Source: Dorea formicigenerans (lineage in GTDB: Bacteria > Bacillota > Clostridia > Lachnospirales > Lachnospiraceae). From it: a stretch of DNA of 64,000 nucleotides. Within the stretch, counting starts at the first letter, position 1, and the number at the start of each line of letters is the position of its first letter. The stretch covers positions 2,167,423 through 2,231,422 of the forward strand of contig NZ_CP102279.1 of assembly GCF_025150245.1 (NCBI RefSeq), written 5' to 3'. Of this stretch, positions 35,694 through 44,933 are shown one piece after another. The position numbers and the translations under genes are program-made. The notes beneath the pieces were generated by a model. It made no database searches. It had not been told where the DNA came from and saw only the letters and a list, made by a program, of their open reading frames with translations.

Positions 35694-36605
35694 ATGGAGC
35701 AAAAGAGAAAGACGATAGAATGGCATCCGGCATTCACGGCTTCACTTCAGATTGAGTTCGAAGATGAAGCAGATAAAATAATATTTGAATCGGAACATTT
35801 GTTATCAAAGAAACCCATGCAGATTGATGAACTTGTAATAAAAGTTCATGACAATGAGAAAATCCAGAAAAATATAGGGAGAATATTTCGAAAGCATAAT
35901 ATTGTGGAATATAAAAGTCCGGAGGATTATCTGACAATTAATGATTTTTATAAAGTATATGGATATTGTTGCTTTTATCAGTCGGATACTGAACATGTAT
36001 GTGAGATTCCACCGGAAGAACTGACTATAACATTTATATGTAACCATTATCCGAGAAATCTGATACAGCATTTGGAAAAAGTTCGAAAGTTGCAAATAAA
36101 AAAAGAAGAGCCAGGGATATATTATTTTGTTGGTGATGCAATTCCAATTCAATTATTGATTACAAAAGAATTGAATCTGGAAGAGAACCGATGGCTTGGC
36201 AGCTTGAGAAGCAATATTAAGAATCAAAGTGAGATTGAAGCGATTCTAAAAGAATATGAAGAAAAAAAGAATTCAAAGTTGTATCAGGCAGCAATGGAAG
36301 TAATAACAAGAGCTAACTGGGAGGCAATAAAGGAGGCGAAACCTAGTATGTGTGAGGCACTAAAAGAATTAATGGCAGAAGAATTTCAGGAACTGGAAGA
36401 GCAAGTGACGGAACGAGTAACAGAACAGGTGACAGAGCAAGTAACAGAACGGGTAACAGAACGGGTGACGGAGCAGGTAACGGAGCAAGTAACAGAGCGG
36501 GTAACGGAACAGTTGGTAAAAAATTTATACGAAAATGTAGGCAATGCTGAAAAAGTTGCAGAAATGTTAAAATTGCCCATTGAAACCGTACGCAGAATAC
36601 TCTAA
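35694..36605 (+). CDS. PD-(D/E)XK nuclease-like protein with VTE(Q/R) tail
   Basis: 303 residues. The N-terminal 200 residues resemble Rpn/YhgA-like PD-(D/E)XK proteins common in Lachnospiraceae: Asp45 in QIDELVIK, then EYK (72-74) as the ExK motif, and DYLTINDFYKVYGY. Residues 238-273 are nine four-residue units VTER/VTEQ, which would form a helix, followed by a C-terminal helix NAEKVAEMLKLPIETVRRIL that looks like a small helix-turn-helix. GGAG lies seven bases before the ATG. Similar proteins are often misnamed as dehydrogenases or transposases. The cellular role is unknown. Confidence 0.65.
   Translation: MEQKRKTIEWHPAFTASLQIEFEDEADKIIFESEHLLSKKPMQIDELVIKVHDNEKIQKNIGRIFRKHNIVEYKSPEDYLTINDFYKVYGYCCFYQSDTEHVCEIPPEELTITFICNHYPRNLIQHLEKVRKLQIKKEEPGIYYFVGDAIPIQLLITKELNLEENRWLGSLRSNIKNQSEIEAILKEYEEKKNSKLYQAAMEVITRANWEAIKEAKPSMCEALKELMAEEFQELEEQVTERVTEQVTEQVTERVTERVTEQVTEQVTERVTEQLVKNLYENVGNAEKVAEMLKLPIETVRRIL
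36405..36512 (+). repeat. 12-bp minisatellite within the nuclease-like gene
   Basis: Nine tandem 12-base units (GTRACRGARCRR) encode VTER or VTEQ. Unit number is likely to vary between strains. Confidence 0.8.
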
Positions 36606-36652
36606 ATAATATGTGTTGCAGCGATTTTATCAAGCAAATATATGAGGCATGT

Positions 36653-36695
36653 ATTTTTTTAAACGGCGATCAAATAAATCGCCGTTTAAAAATAT
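36653..36695. terminator. Bidirectional hairpin between convergent genes
   Basis: TTTTTTTAAACGGCGAT and ATCGCCGTTTAAAAATA form long inverted arms around a seven-base loop, between the ends of the nuclease-like gene (plus) and pdxT (minus). Confidence 0.7.
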
Positions 36696-36709
36696 AGCAT
36701 CACATTTTC

Positions 36710-37264
36710 TTACATATTCAGAAAATATTCATGTATTCTCGTATCCCCGTCCAGTTCCGGGTGAAATGCTGTCACGAGCTGTCGTCCCTGTCTGGCAGCC
36801 ACAATTTTACCATCTACTTCTGCCAGAATCTCAACACCTTCCCCTGCCTGGGCAATATATGGTGCACGGATAAATGTCATCGGCACCTGACCAAGTCCAT
36901 CAAACTCTGCATCTGTATGAAAGCTTCCAAGCTGTCTTCCATATGCATTACGCTTTGCCGTAATATTCATAGTACCAAAACACGGAACTCCTGCTTCCAC
37001 TTCATCTGCCAGAAGGATCAGTCCCGCACAGGTTCCAAAAACTGGCAGACCTGACAGGATTTTCTCTTTTAAAGCATCGTAAATGTCAAGTTCCAGTAAC
37101 AGTTTTCTCATCACGGTACTCTCACCGCCCGGAAGAATCAGAGCGTCAAATGATCTGTTCAGATCTTTTTTCTGACGGATTTCAAAATAATCTGCTCCAA
37201 GTTTCTTAAGCATCTGTTCATGTTCCAGAAATGCTCCCTGAAGTGCCAGTACTGCTACGGTCAT
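36710..37264 (-). CDS. pdxT: Pyridoxal 5'-phosphate synthase, glutaminase subunit
   Basis: 184 residues. A class I glutamine amidotransferase: the LALQGAFLEH start, LPGGEST, the nucleophile Cys in FGTCAGLILLA, RNAYGRQ and the C-terminal AFHPEL with the catalytic His and Glu. It feeds ammonia from glutamine to PdxS. Its start lies one base after the pdxS stop, so the two are translationally coupled. Confidence 0.95.
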   Translation of the reverse strand: MTVAVLALQGAFLEHEQMLKKLGADYFEIRQKKDLNRSFDALILPGGESTVMRKLLLELDIYDALKEKILSGLPVFGTCAGLILLADEVEAGVPCFGTMNITAKRNAYGRQLGSFHTDAEFDGLGQVPMTFIRAPYIAQAGEGVEILAEVDGKIVAARQGRQLVTAFHPELDGDTRIHEYFLNM

Positions 37265-37265
37265 C

Positions 37266-38141
37266 TTATTTGCCCCTCTCTGCCATCAGAAGTTCAATCT
37301 CCTGTTCATTGATTCCGACCATTGCCTCACCAAGATCTGTGGAAAGTTCTGCGATCAGTTTTGCATCTGTATAATTAGTTACTGCTTTTACAATTGCTGC
37401 GGCACGTTTTGCAGGATCACCAGATTTGAAAATTCCAGATCCTACGAACACTCCTTCTGCTCCAAGCTGCATCATCAGTGCTGCGTCTGCCGGAGTTGCA
37501 ACTCCTCCTGCTGCAAAGTTTACAACCGGAAGCTTTCCATTCTCATGAACATATTCTACCAGTTCAACCGGAACCTGAAGCTGCTTTGCCGCCTCAAAGA
37601 GCTCGTCCTCTCTTAAGCTCTGAATTCTGCGGATTTCAGCATTCATCACACGCATATGGCGGACAGCCTGTACAACGTCTCCTGTTCCCGGCTCACCCTT
37701 TGTACGGATCATAGAAGCTCCCTCAGCAATTCTTCGAAGTGCCTCTCCAAGATCTCTTGCCCCACATACGAATGGCACTTTAAAGTCTCTCTTGTTGATG
37801 TGATATACATCATCTGCAGGTGAAAGAACTTCACTCTCATCGATATAGTCAATCTCAATTGCTTCCAGAAGCTGTGCCTCCACAAAATGTCCGATTCTGC
37901 ATTTTGCCATGACCGGAATTGATACGGCCTCCTGGATTCCGCGGATCATCTTCGGATCACTCATACGGGATACCCCGCCTGCTGCACGGATATCTGCAGG
38001 AATTCTCTCCAGTGCCATAACTGCACAAGCACCTGCTGCCTCTGCGATTTTTGCCTGCTCCGGTGTTGTTACGTCCATGATAACTCCACCCTTTAACATC
38101 TGTGCTAACTGCTTGTTTAATTCATATCTATTCTCTGCCAT
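37266..38141 (-). CDS. pdxS: Pyridoxal 5'-phosphate synthase, synthase subunit
   Basis: 291 residues, full length. Typical blocks: [21 protein letters not shown] at the N-terminus, [56 protein letters not shown], and [13 protein letters not shown]. PdxS condenses ribose 5-phosphate, glyceraldehyde 3-phosphate and ammonia to pyridoxal phosphate without deoxyxylulose phosphate. The two subunits form a 12+12 complex. Inverted repeats upstream at 38232-38284 may be a regulatory site. Confidence 0.96.
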   Translation of the reverse strand: MAENRYELNKQLAQMLKGGVIMDVTTPEQAKIAEAAGACAVMALERIPADIRAAGGVSRMSDPKMIRGIQEAVSIPVMAKCRIGHFVEAQLLEAIEIDYIDESEVLSPADDVYHINKRDFKVPFVCGARDLGEALRRIAEGASMIRTKGEPGTGDVVQAVRHMRVMNAEIRRIQSLREDELFEAAKQLQVPVELVEYVHENGKLPVVNFAAGGVATPADAALMMQLGAEGVFVGSGIFKSGDPAKRAAAIVKAVTNYTDAKLIAELSTDLGEAMVGINEQEIELLMAERGK

Positions 38142-38231
38142 AGTTTTTCACCTTTCTCTTCATCCGATTCTTTTCTTATTTTCCTAATATTTTTTCTCTG
38201 TGTTACGTAACTATGATACATATCATACTGC

Positions 38232-38284
38232 AAACTGGTATTTATTAAATATCCAGTTTTTACATTTTGTAGCAAGCCAGTTTT
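38232..38284. promoter_or_regulatory. Candidate operator upstream of pdxST
   Basis: AAACTGG (38232-38238) faces CCAGTTT (38253-38259), with a third CCAGTTTT at 38277-38284. Separate palindromes GTTACGTAAC and ATGATACATATCAT lie closer to the gene at 38202-38226. A PdxR-type regulator would be a candidate, but none is in the window. Confidence 0.35.
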
Positions 38285-38389
38285 AAACTTATCACAACAC
38301 AATCATAAAAAGATCCAAAAGATACCTTCTGAGATTGCTTACAATTACCAAGGTCGGAAGACTACTCAGACTTTGACTCGCCACTAACG

Positions 38390-38421
38390 AAAAAAAAGAA
38401 CAGATCCATCGACCTGTTCTT
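38390..38421 (-). terminator. Intrinsic terminator after the RidA remnant
   Basis: AGAACAGGTC and GATCTGTTCT type arms with a run of eight T on the minus strand. Confidence 0.7.
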
Positions 38422-38432
38422 CCTCGACTTTA

Positions 38433-38583
38433 TTATTTCTTCGCTATCAACTCAATTTCTATTAATGCATCTCCGCAAAGTCCTGTCACACCAACTGTTG
38501 TCCTAGTTGGATATGGTGCTGAATCTTCTTCTGACATTCCCATCTCATCAAGAATACTCAGAAGATTCTTAAAAAAAGTCTCC
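38433..38583 (-). pseudogene. RidA (YjgF) family remnant
   Basis: The minus strand encodes FFKNLLSILDEMGMSEED followed by APYPTRTTVGVTGL and ALIEIELIAKK, ending at TAA 38433-38435. The second part is the C-terminus of RidA proteins (PxPxRxxVxVxxLPxxxxVEIExIA) and the first part resembles the vxNLxxvLxxxG segment in the middle. The N-terminal half and about 50 residues in between are missing and there is no start codon. It is what remains after at least one internal deletion and the loss of the 5' end. Confidence 0.7.
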
Positions 38584-38591
38584 TTGTACTA

Positions 38592-39620
38592 CTATTTTTT
38601 TCTCTTCATCTTTTCTTTCAATCTCAGCTTCTCACGTAACTCGTTAAATGTCTCCTTATACTGTCTGGATTCCATACGTGGGAATGCCTTCATCAGACGT
38701 CTGGACACGGCTCCGCCCTGACCTGACAACTCTTCATACTTCTTACGAAGTTCTTCACTTCTTGCCTGAAGCTGCTGCCTTGCTTCGTCTGCGGTTCCAC
38801 CAATCCTTGTACGCCCCTCATTAAGCTTACGGCGGCTGCCTTCCGTTGCAGCTTCCAGTTTCCTGCGGCCTTCCTCTGTCGCACTTTCCAGTTTACGACG
38901 GCTTTCTTCCGTAACATTTTCCAGTTTCCTGCGGCCTTCTTCTGTCGCAGCTTCTAGCTTCTTGCGGCTCTCTGCTGTTGCTGCTTCCAGTTTCTTGCGT
39001 CTTTCTTCTGTTGCCTCCATCGTATCCATCATACCTTCATGGATATTTTCACCAAGCTTATCCGAAATCTCATGCAGCTCTGCGGCAATCTTCGCCATAG
39101 CTTCCAACTGATGATTCAGTTTCAGGATTCCGGCCGCAGTCATATACAGATCAACAAAAATACAGATTTCCAGTACTGCGAGCATTATAAGCCCTAATGT
39201 ATGTGGAATAAATGTCAATATTTTATGAATGACCGGATGAATCACACGGACGATTAGTACGCATGCTACTCCCCACACAAGGGAAAATATCAGGCAAACA
39301 TATCCACCGATATTCAGTGGCTGATTTGTATAATCCCACCATTTATGATGAAAAATCTTATCCATCAGATATCCGGTAAGCCCTTCCAGAACTGTCACCA
39401 ACACTGTGGACAACGCATACAGCAAAATCAAATTGTCCTTATACGGTGTCAGGAAATAGACGACTACCGTCACACCGACTCCATAAATCGGACAGATCGG
39501 ACCATTCAGGAAACCTCTGTTCACGAACTTTCTCTGCTTTGTTGTCGCATATGCAACTTCTGTGCACCAGCCCAGAAAACCATACACAAAAAAGTATAAC
39601 ATCAAGTAATAAATCTGCAT
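38592..39620 (-). CDS. PF06541-type membrane protein (putative ABC transporter permease) with coiled-coil tail
   Basis: 342 residues. The N-terminal 170 residues have five membrane helices and the family motif FFVYGFLGWCTEVAYAT, with RGFLNGPICPIYGVG. The C-terminal part is a long charged helix made of 11-residue repeats of the form RRKLEAATEEG, six times or more, likely an extended coiled coil in the cytoplasm. Family naming as an ABC permease is historical; no ATPase is nearby. The gene replaces the 5' half of the RidA remnant, only 9 bp away. Confidence 0.75.
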   Translation of the reverse strand: MQIYYLMLYFFVYGFLGWCTEVAYATTKQRKFVNRGFLNGPICPIYGVGVTVVVYFLTPYKDNLILLYALSTVLVTVLEGLTGYLMDKIFHHKWWDYTNQPLNIGGYVCLIFSLVWGVACVLIVRVIHPVIHKILTFIPHTLGLIMLAVLEICIFVDLYMTAAGILKLNHQLEAMAKIAAELHEISDKLGENIHEGMMDTMEATEERRKKLEAATAESRKKLEAATEEGRRKLENVTEESRRKLESATEEGRRKLEAATEGSRRKLNEGRTRIGGTADEARQQLQARSEELRKKYEELSGQGGAVSRRLMKAFPRMESRQYKETFNELREKLRLKEKMKRKK

Positions 39621-39661
39621 AAAATCCCCCTTTATGTTTATGAAATCCAGTATACTTCACA

Positions 39662-39690
39662 TTGAAGTTTTCGTCAATTGATGATATAGT
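39662..39690 (+). promoter_or_regulatory. Promoter of feoAB
   Basis: TTGAAG (39662-39667), a 17-base spacer and TATAGT (39685-39690), 55 bases before the feoA start. No Fur or DtxR-type palindrome stood out. Confidence 0.6.
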
Positions 39691-39744
39691 TAGTGGAGTA
39701 ACCGATAAATAATTCTCATTTACAATTTATAAAAAGGACAAAAG

Positions 39745-39972
39745 ATGACTTTAAAGCAAGGCAAAAATAACAAAACTTATCAGGTTCTTTCTATCAACAT
39801 TGAGCTTCTTCTTGAGAGACGTCTAGAAGCGCTTGGATTGACAGAAGGCGCCAAAATCACAATATTGAACAACAATAAAAAAGGTGCTCTTACCGCCAGA
39901 TTTCGTGGCACACGATTTGCACTTGGCAAAAGAATCGCAGACCACATCGAAGTGAAGGAGGTCACGGAATAA
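39745..39972 (+). CDS. feoA: FeoA-family SH3-like protein
   Basis: 75 residues, the usual FeoA length. The beta-barrel pattern reads MTLKQGKNNKTYQVLSI, then RLEALGLTEGAKITIL and TRFALGKRIADHIEV. FeoA binds FeoB and supports ferrous iron uptake. Its stop codon overlaps the feoB start by one base (TAATG), so translation is coupled. Confidence 0.88.
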   Translation: MTLKQGKNNKTYQVLSINIELLLERRLEALGLTEGAKITILNNNKKGALTARFRGTRFALGKRIADHIEVKEVTE

Positions 39973-42017
39973 TGGAAAAAATCATTAATGTAGGCTTCAT
40001 CGGTAATCCAAACTGTGGCAAAACAACACTCTTTAACGCTTACACCGGTGCAAATCTAAAGGTAGCTAACTGGCCCGGTGTCACAGTGGAAAAGAAAGAA
40101 GGCTTCACGACCTATGAAGATCAGAAGTTCCGTCTCATTGACCTTCCGGGAATCTACAGTCTGACTTCTTATACAATGGAAGAAACTGTATCTCGAGAAT
40201 GTATTATGAGTGATGAAGTTGATGTCATTGTAGATGTCATTGACGCTTCCAGTCTGGAACGTAATCTCTATCTGGCCCTTCAACTGATCGAACTTGGAAA
40301 ACCCGTTGTACTGGCTCTGAACATGATGGATATTGTAGAGAGCCGCGGCATGGAAATTGACTTGCACCGCCTCCCGGAAATGCTTGGAATTCCTGCAATT
40401 CCTGTATCAGCACGAAAAAAGACAGGACTTTCCATTCTGCTGCATGCCGTTTCCCATCACAGTGAATATGCCAGCCAGGGACCTTTTATTCATCATCACA
40501 AAGGAATGCATTCTGAACACCGGCATAATCATCACTCAGAATATGCCATGGTCTATTCCGACCTTATAGAAGATAAAATCGACGCACTGATTACTTTGAT
40601 CACCGCAACTTATCCGGAAATGGATAATATGCGTTGGCACGCCATCAAATATCTGGAAATGGATAAAAATATTCTGGATCAATATCCACTTGCCGGAATG
40701 GAACAAATTGTAGACAGAAGCTATGAAAAGGATATTATCAATCAAAAATATGACTTTATCGAAGAAATTATTGATGAAGTACTTGTCAATAAAGCTCAGA
40801 AGGCAGCCTCTACAGAAAGAATTGATAAGTACCTGACCGGAAAATGGCTTGGTCTTCCGATTTTCCTTCTGATCATGGCATTTGTATTCTTCCTCACATT
40901 TACTGTAGGAGACTGGATGAAAGGATATTTTGAGATTGCTCTTGAAGTATTCTCAAATCTCGTATCAAATGGTCTTGCTGCTGTCCACACAAGTCCGATG
41001 TTGACTTCGTTGATCGTAGACGGCATCATTTCAGGAGTTGGCGGAATTCTGACATTTCTACCAAACATTTTCATTCTCTTCCTGGCTCTTGCGCTTTTGG
41101 AAGACAGTGGATACATGTCACGAGTCGCATTTGTCATGGACGATATTATGAGCAGTCTCGGATTATCCGGAAGAGCATTCCTTCCATTGTTGCTCGGATT
41201 CGGCTGTACCGTACCTGCAGTCATGGCTTCCCGGGCACTTGAAAATAAAAGAGACCGTTTTAAGACTATCCTGATCACACCATTTATGTCGTGCAGTGCA
41301 AGACTTCCGATCTATGTCTTATTTTCCTCTATGTTCTTTGGAAAATATGCCATGATCGTCTGCTATTCCATGTATCTGATCGGCATCATTATCGCAATTA
41401 CAACAGCATTTATCCTGTCCAAAATCGACGGAAGCAAAGCGACACATGCCTTGTTGATCGAATTGCCGGAATATAAAACTCCAAGTGCCCATACGATTGC
41501 GATTTATGTATGGCAGAAGATAAAAGATTATCTTACAAAAGCTGGAACTGTTATATTTATCGCATCCATCTTAATGTGGGCAATCTTAAACTTTGGTCCT
41601 CATGGATATGTAACAGATATTTCTGAAAGCTTTGGTTCTGTCATTGGACGCCTGATCGTACCGGTCTTTCAACCGGTCGGACTCGGATATTGGCAGATTA
41701 TTGTAGCTTTGATCGCTGGTATTGCCGCAAAAGAAGTTGTTGTCTCCAGCTGCAGCGTACTCTTCGGAATTCAAAATATTACGACTGCCCACGGAATGAC
41801 CGCAATGGTGGCTTCTCTTGGTGCCATTGGTTTTGGCCCGGCAAATGCTTATGCACTTATGACATTTTGTCTGTTATATGTACCATGCACAGCAACCATT
41901 GCAACGATTCATCGTGAGTTGCAAAGCTGGAAATCCACTGGTTTTATCCTGCTCTATCAGCTGTGTACTGCCTGGATCATAAGTTTTGTAGTTTATCATA
42001 TCGCAAGTTTGTTCTAA
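39972..42017 (+). CDS. feoB: Ferrous iron transport protein B
   Basis: 681 residues. The N-terminal G domain has G1 GNPNCGKTT (11-19), G3 DLPGIYSL and G4 NMMD, followed by a His-rich stretch (HHHKGMHSEHRHNHH, about 173-187) that is unusual for this place and may bind metal. The membrane part has two Gate motifs (LLLGFGCTVPAVMASR and a later CTATIATIHRE). It imports Fe(II) under anaerobic conditions. The divergent promoter and convergent PHP gene mark it as a two-gene operon with feoA. Confidence 0.94.
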   Translation: MEKIINVGFIGNPNCGKTTLFNAYTGANLKVANWPGVTVEKKEGFTTYEDQKFRLIDLPGIYSLTSYTMEETVSRECIMSDEVDVIVDVIDASSLERNLYLALQLIELGKPVVLALNMMDIVESRGMEIDLHRLPEMLGIPAIPVSARKKTGLSILLHAVSHHSEYASQGPFIHHHKGMHSEHRHNHHSEYAMVYSDLIEDKIDALITLITATYPEMDNMRWHAIKYLEMDKNILDQYPLAGMEQIVDRSYEKDIINQKYDFIEEIIDEVLVNKAQKAASTERIDKYLTGKWLGLPIFLLIMAFVFFLTFTVGDWMKGYFEIALEVFSNLVSNGLAAVHTSPMLTSLIVDGIISGVGGILTFLPNIFILFLALALLEDSGYMSRVAFVMDDIMSSLGLSGRAFLPLLLGFGCTVPAVMASRALENKRDRFKTILITPFMSCSARLPIYVLFSSMFFGKYAMIVCYSMYLIGIIIAITTAFILSKIDGSKATHALLIELPEYKTPSAHTIAIYVWQKIKDYLTKAGTVIFIASILMWAILNFGPHGYVTDISESFGSVIGRLIVPVFQPVGLGYWQIIVALIAGIAAKEVVVSSCSVLFGIQNITTAHGMTAMVASLGAIGFGPANAYALMTFCLLYVPCTATIATIHRELQSWKSTGFILLYQLCTAWIISFVVYHIASLF

Positions 42018-42036
42018 GTTCTTATAAGGGCGCACT

Positions 42037-42093
42037 AAAAAAGAAGTATTCTGACTTTGAGTAAAATCTCATTTATCAGAATACTTCTTTTTT
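42037..42093. terminator. Bidirectional intrinsic terminator after feoB
   Basis: AAAAAAGAAGTATTCTGA and TCAGAATACTTCTTTTTT are perfect 18-bp arms. It also serves the convergent PHP gene. Confidence 0.88.
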
Positions 42094-42098
42094 ATTTA

Positions 42099-42914
42099 TT
42101 ACATATATTTCAACTCAATCGGATCGATCGGATCGACAGGATTCTCAATCTTTCCATTCAGCATACGTTTTCTCTTACGCATGATTGTACCGGCCTTATT
42201 ATAAAACCAGAAAGAATATGTCAGAATCTTATCCGCCTTTCCCATCTTGTCTTTTGTCGTCTTTCCATACAGACTGCCACCTGTCTCAATCACTGAAGAT
42301 TTTGACCTGATCAGTGCGATCAGCTCTGTCTCACATGTCACTCGCTCTGGCAGAATGGTATACCCCATACCTACACAATTAGGTCGGTGTGCGTCACTGC
42401 CACCGATTCCCGGTTTCTTATATTTCTGTGCAAGCTTAAGGGCTCTCGCATTAGACTCTGCTGATTCACATGCATTAAATACTTCAATAAAGTCAAACCG
42501 CTTAAATAACTCTGGTGATTTGTAATAACGCTTTGTGTTCGTAAAGCTTAAATATTTGCCCCCGCATGGATGTGCCGGCCCCAGAATTCCTCCGTGCTTA
42601 TGCACAAAATCAATCAATACTGCAACCGGAAGACCTCGGAGTTCCAAAAGTCTCATCTTCACGCCTTCTGGCATAATGCATAAAATATGTCCCCCGTCAC
42701 AAGTATCATACTCAATTCCTTTTAAGACTACAAAATCATCATGTACTTTTCCCTTCATCTGGTATTTCCAGTGTCGGTATCCTTTATACGTATCATGATC
42801 TGTAATCAGCATTCCGTCAAATCCACGTTCTTTTAAAAGTGTAATGTACTCGTCCAGGCTCACCTTGCTGTCAATGGACCCTTCCTTTACATGACAATGC
42901 ATGTCCAGTTTCAT
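42099..42914 (-). CDS. PHP-domain phosphoesterase
   Basis: 271 residues. Metal ligands of the PHP fold are seen in LDMHCHVKEGS (HxH), LITDHDTYKG, ILGPAHPCGG and GGSDAHRPN. The protein belongs to the free-standing PHP family with activity on nucleotides or phosphoesters (TrpH/YciV-like). It ends near the feoB terminator and follows a DUF4203 membrane protein by only 4 bp, so the two are probably co-expressed. Confidence 0.82.
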   Translation of the reverse strand: MKLDMHCHVKEGSIDSKVSLDEYITLLKERGFDGMLITDHDTYKGYRHWKYQMKGKVHDDFVVLKGIEYDTCDGGHILCIMPEGVKMRLLELRGLPVAVLIDFVHKHGGILGPAHPCGGKYLSFTNTKRYYKSPELFKRFDFIEVFNACESAESNARALKLAQKYKKPGIGGSDAHRPNCVGMGYTILPERVTCETELIALIRSKSSVIETGGSLYGKTTKDKMGKADKILTYSFWFYNKAGTIMRKRKRMLNGKIENPVDPIDPIELKYM

Positions 42915-42918
42915 AAGC

Positions 42919-43830
42919 CTATTCCTCGCTCTCCTTGTCAGATGGAATATCGTCTAAATCCAAATCCCTGATCTCGATATCCTCTGACTCATCATCTGAA
43001 AAATCCTCATCTTCATCCAGATATCCTTCCGGCTCTTCTGCCTCTTCCTCATCCAGATATCCTTCCGGCTCTTCTGCCTCTTCCTCATCCAGATATCCTT
43101 CCGGCTCTTCTGCTTCTTCTGGCTTCGCTTCGTCCTCATCCAGAATCATTCGGGCTTTCTCTACTTCATTCTCCATAGAGACCTGTTCCTTGATATGTTC
43201 AGATTTGATTCTCTCTTTCTTTCCAATCTTACTTGACTGCATCATGAACTGAATCATAAGTCCTACAAATGCAAGAACTGCACCTGCTGCATATTTTAAC
43301 CATGACGGATCTGTAATTCCAGCAAGGTCGAGAATCGCCGGACCTGCAAGAAATCCACCTGCTATACCGGTAATTACAATGATCATCGGCTCTGCAAATA
43401 TTGCAGCAAGAATCGCAAGCACAAGTGCCACTGCCAGTTCCACAATAGTAATGACTGAACTTTGTGCCGGTATCACTGCTGCCAGCACTCCCATAGAGCA
43501 GATGAATATCATCACAAATACACCCAGCCTGTATACAAGAAAAGACACTACTGCCAGCAATATCGCGCAGACTAATATAACCGCTACGGATGCAATACCT
43601 TCAATTCCCGCTAATGCACAGATTCCAGCTCCCACTCCTGCTCCAATCAGAAATCCCAGGAATGCCGCAACCACTTTCACCAGCTTCAAGCCGAAAAATC
43701 CAATTAAAATACCGATTGCTATCACAGCCGCAAACACTCCCACGCTTAGCTTTCCGGCAAGGAACACTGAAGTCGGTCCATCCATGGAGCCTATCGCACT
43801 TATGCCTTTCACCAATGTTGTCTCATTCAT
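42919..43830 (-). CDS. DUF4203/TMEM198-like membrane protein with acidic repeat tail
   Basis: 303 residues. About seven membrane helices span residues 25-200, rich in Gly and Ala as in TMEM198/DUF4203 proteins. The cytoplasmic tail holds three perfect 12-residue repeats EEPEGYLDEEEA, encoded by a 36-bp DNA repeat at about 43015-43125, then a highly acidic end. The function is unknown. It is paired with the PHP-domain gene. Confidence 0.7.
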   Translation of the reverse strand: MNETTLVKGISAIGSMDGPTSVFLAGKLSVGVFAAVIAIGILIGFFGLKLVKVVAAFLGFLIGAGVGAGICALAGIEGIASVAVILVCAILLAVVSFLVYRLGVFVMIFICSMGVLAAVIPAQSSVITIVELAVALVLAILAAIFAEPMIIVITGIAGGFLAGPAILDLAGITDPSWLKYAAGAVLAFVGLMIQFMMQSSKIGKKERIKSEHIKEQVSMENEVEKARMILDEDEAKPEEAEEPEGYLDEEEAEEPEGYLDEEEAEEPEGYLDEDEDFSDDESEDIEIRDLDLDDIPSDKESEE

Positions 43831-43928
43831 TCTATTATCTCCTTTACGTGTTAATTATTTTCTCCCGTCTCATTCATCTTTATTATATCAGTATCTGAAA
43901 CACACGTAAAGTCTCTTTCTTGTACCCC

Positions 43929-44921
43929 TTATGCTTTCTTCCTGTTGATGATCAGACGTTCAATGATTTCTATCGTCTCTTTGATTCCGTAGTTGGCACT
44001 GTTAATGCACAGGTCATAATTCTCAGGAGTTCCCCATTTTTCACTTGTATAAAATTCGTAATATTTTTTATGCTGGCGATCCATTTTTTTCAAAAACTTC
44101 ACCGCTGTCTTTTGATCCATCTCACGCACGTTCATCATATACTGCAATCTCACTTCAAATGGTGCGCTGATGAACAGACTGATATGTGGAATATAATTAT
44201 TGCGCAGAATAATATCCGCACATCTTCCAACTATAATACAATCTTCTGTTCGTGCCAGATTGCAGATCAGATCGCTCATATTAAAGAAGACGGCATCTTC
44301 TCTGTTAAGTCCATGATAACGATACATATTCCGCAGCTTTGATTTCAATGTTTCTCGTTTTTTTCCATATTTATCAAACTCTGTAAAGCACTCTTTCTCT
44401 TTAATGTGAAATTTTTCTTCTTCCTGACGTTTTAGTACCTGCTCGAAAATCTCTGAATCATAATAATTGATATGCAGCTTATCTGCCAGCTCAAATCCAA
44501 TATCATTTCCCGCACTTCCCTGTGTACGGCTGATACAGATAACGAGATGCGCATTTTCGTCCACTTCATCCCAGTGTGCAGCCGGATTCAGAGCCATTCT
44601 TTCTGCATTGACAATATCCGTTGCAGACATATCCGGAAGCTGCTCCATTGCTTTAAGAATCTCATTATATTCTGTCATCATACGGCTCTTATCTTCTTTA
44701 TTCTTAATCGTACGAGCCATGTTACTGATCAGCGCCAGCTCACTTCGCAAGAGATGTCCGTCAGGCTTCGTATACATCAACATACTAAGTGCACGAATCG
44801 TATTCTCTCTGCTTCCTGTAAATGTTCTTCCAAGGGAAGATCCTACACATTTATATACTTCACCATCCAGATCATAGATCCGATTCGCAAGTTCCATATA
44901 CATATCTTTATTATTTGCCAT
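43929..44921 (-). CDS. Cytidylate kinase-like family protein
   Basis: 330 residues. An N-terminal helical domain (1-125) precedes a P-loop kinase domain. The loop reads SRTQGSAGNDIGFELA, then INYYDSEIFEQVL, and IIVGRCADIIL, which match the AAA-like cytidylate kinase family of Firmicutes rather than true Cmk. An N-terminal 120-residue domain is extra compared with the 200-residue stand-alone form. Its substrate is unknown. The neighbour upstream is an antiporter 12 bp away. Confidence 0.78.
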   Translation of the reverse strand: MANNKDMYMELANRIYDLDGEVYKCVGSSLGRTFTGSRENTIRALSMLMYTKPDGHLLRSELALISNMARTIKNKEDKSRMMTEYNEILKAMEQLPDMSATDIVNAERMALNPAAHWDEVDENAHLVICISRTQGSAGNDIGFELADKLHINYYDSEIFEQVLKRQEEEKFHIKEKECFTEFDKYGKKRETLKSKLRNMYRYHGLNREDAVFFNMSDLICNLARTEDCIIVGRCADIILRNNYIPHISLFISAPFEVRLQYMMNVREMDQKTAVKFLKKMDRQHKKYYEFYTSEKWGTPENYDLCINSANYGIKETIEIIERLIINRKKA

Positions 44922-44933
44922 ATCCGTAACCTC

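Noticed and set aside
40056-41792. Antisense frames within feoB
   Set aside because: Several open frames exist on the minus strand, but feoB is a full-length family member and the antisense frames have no similarity I recognise.
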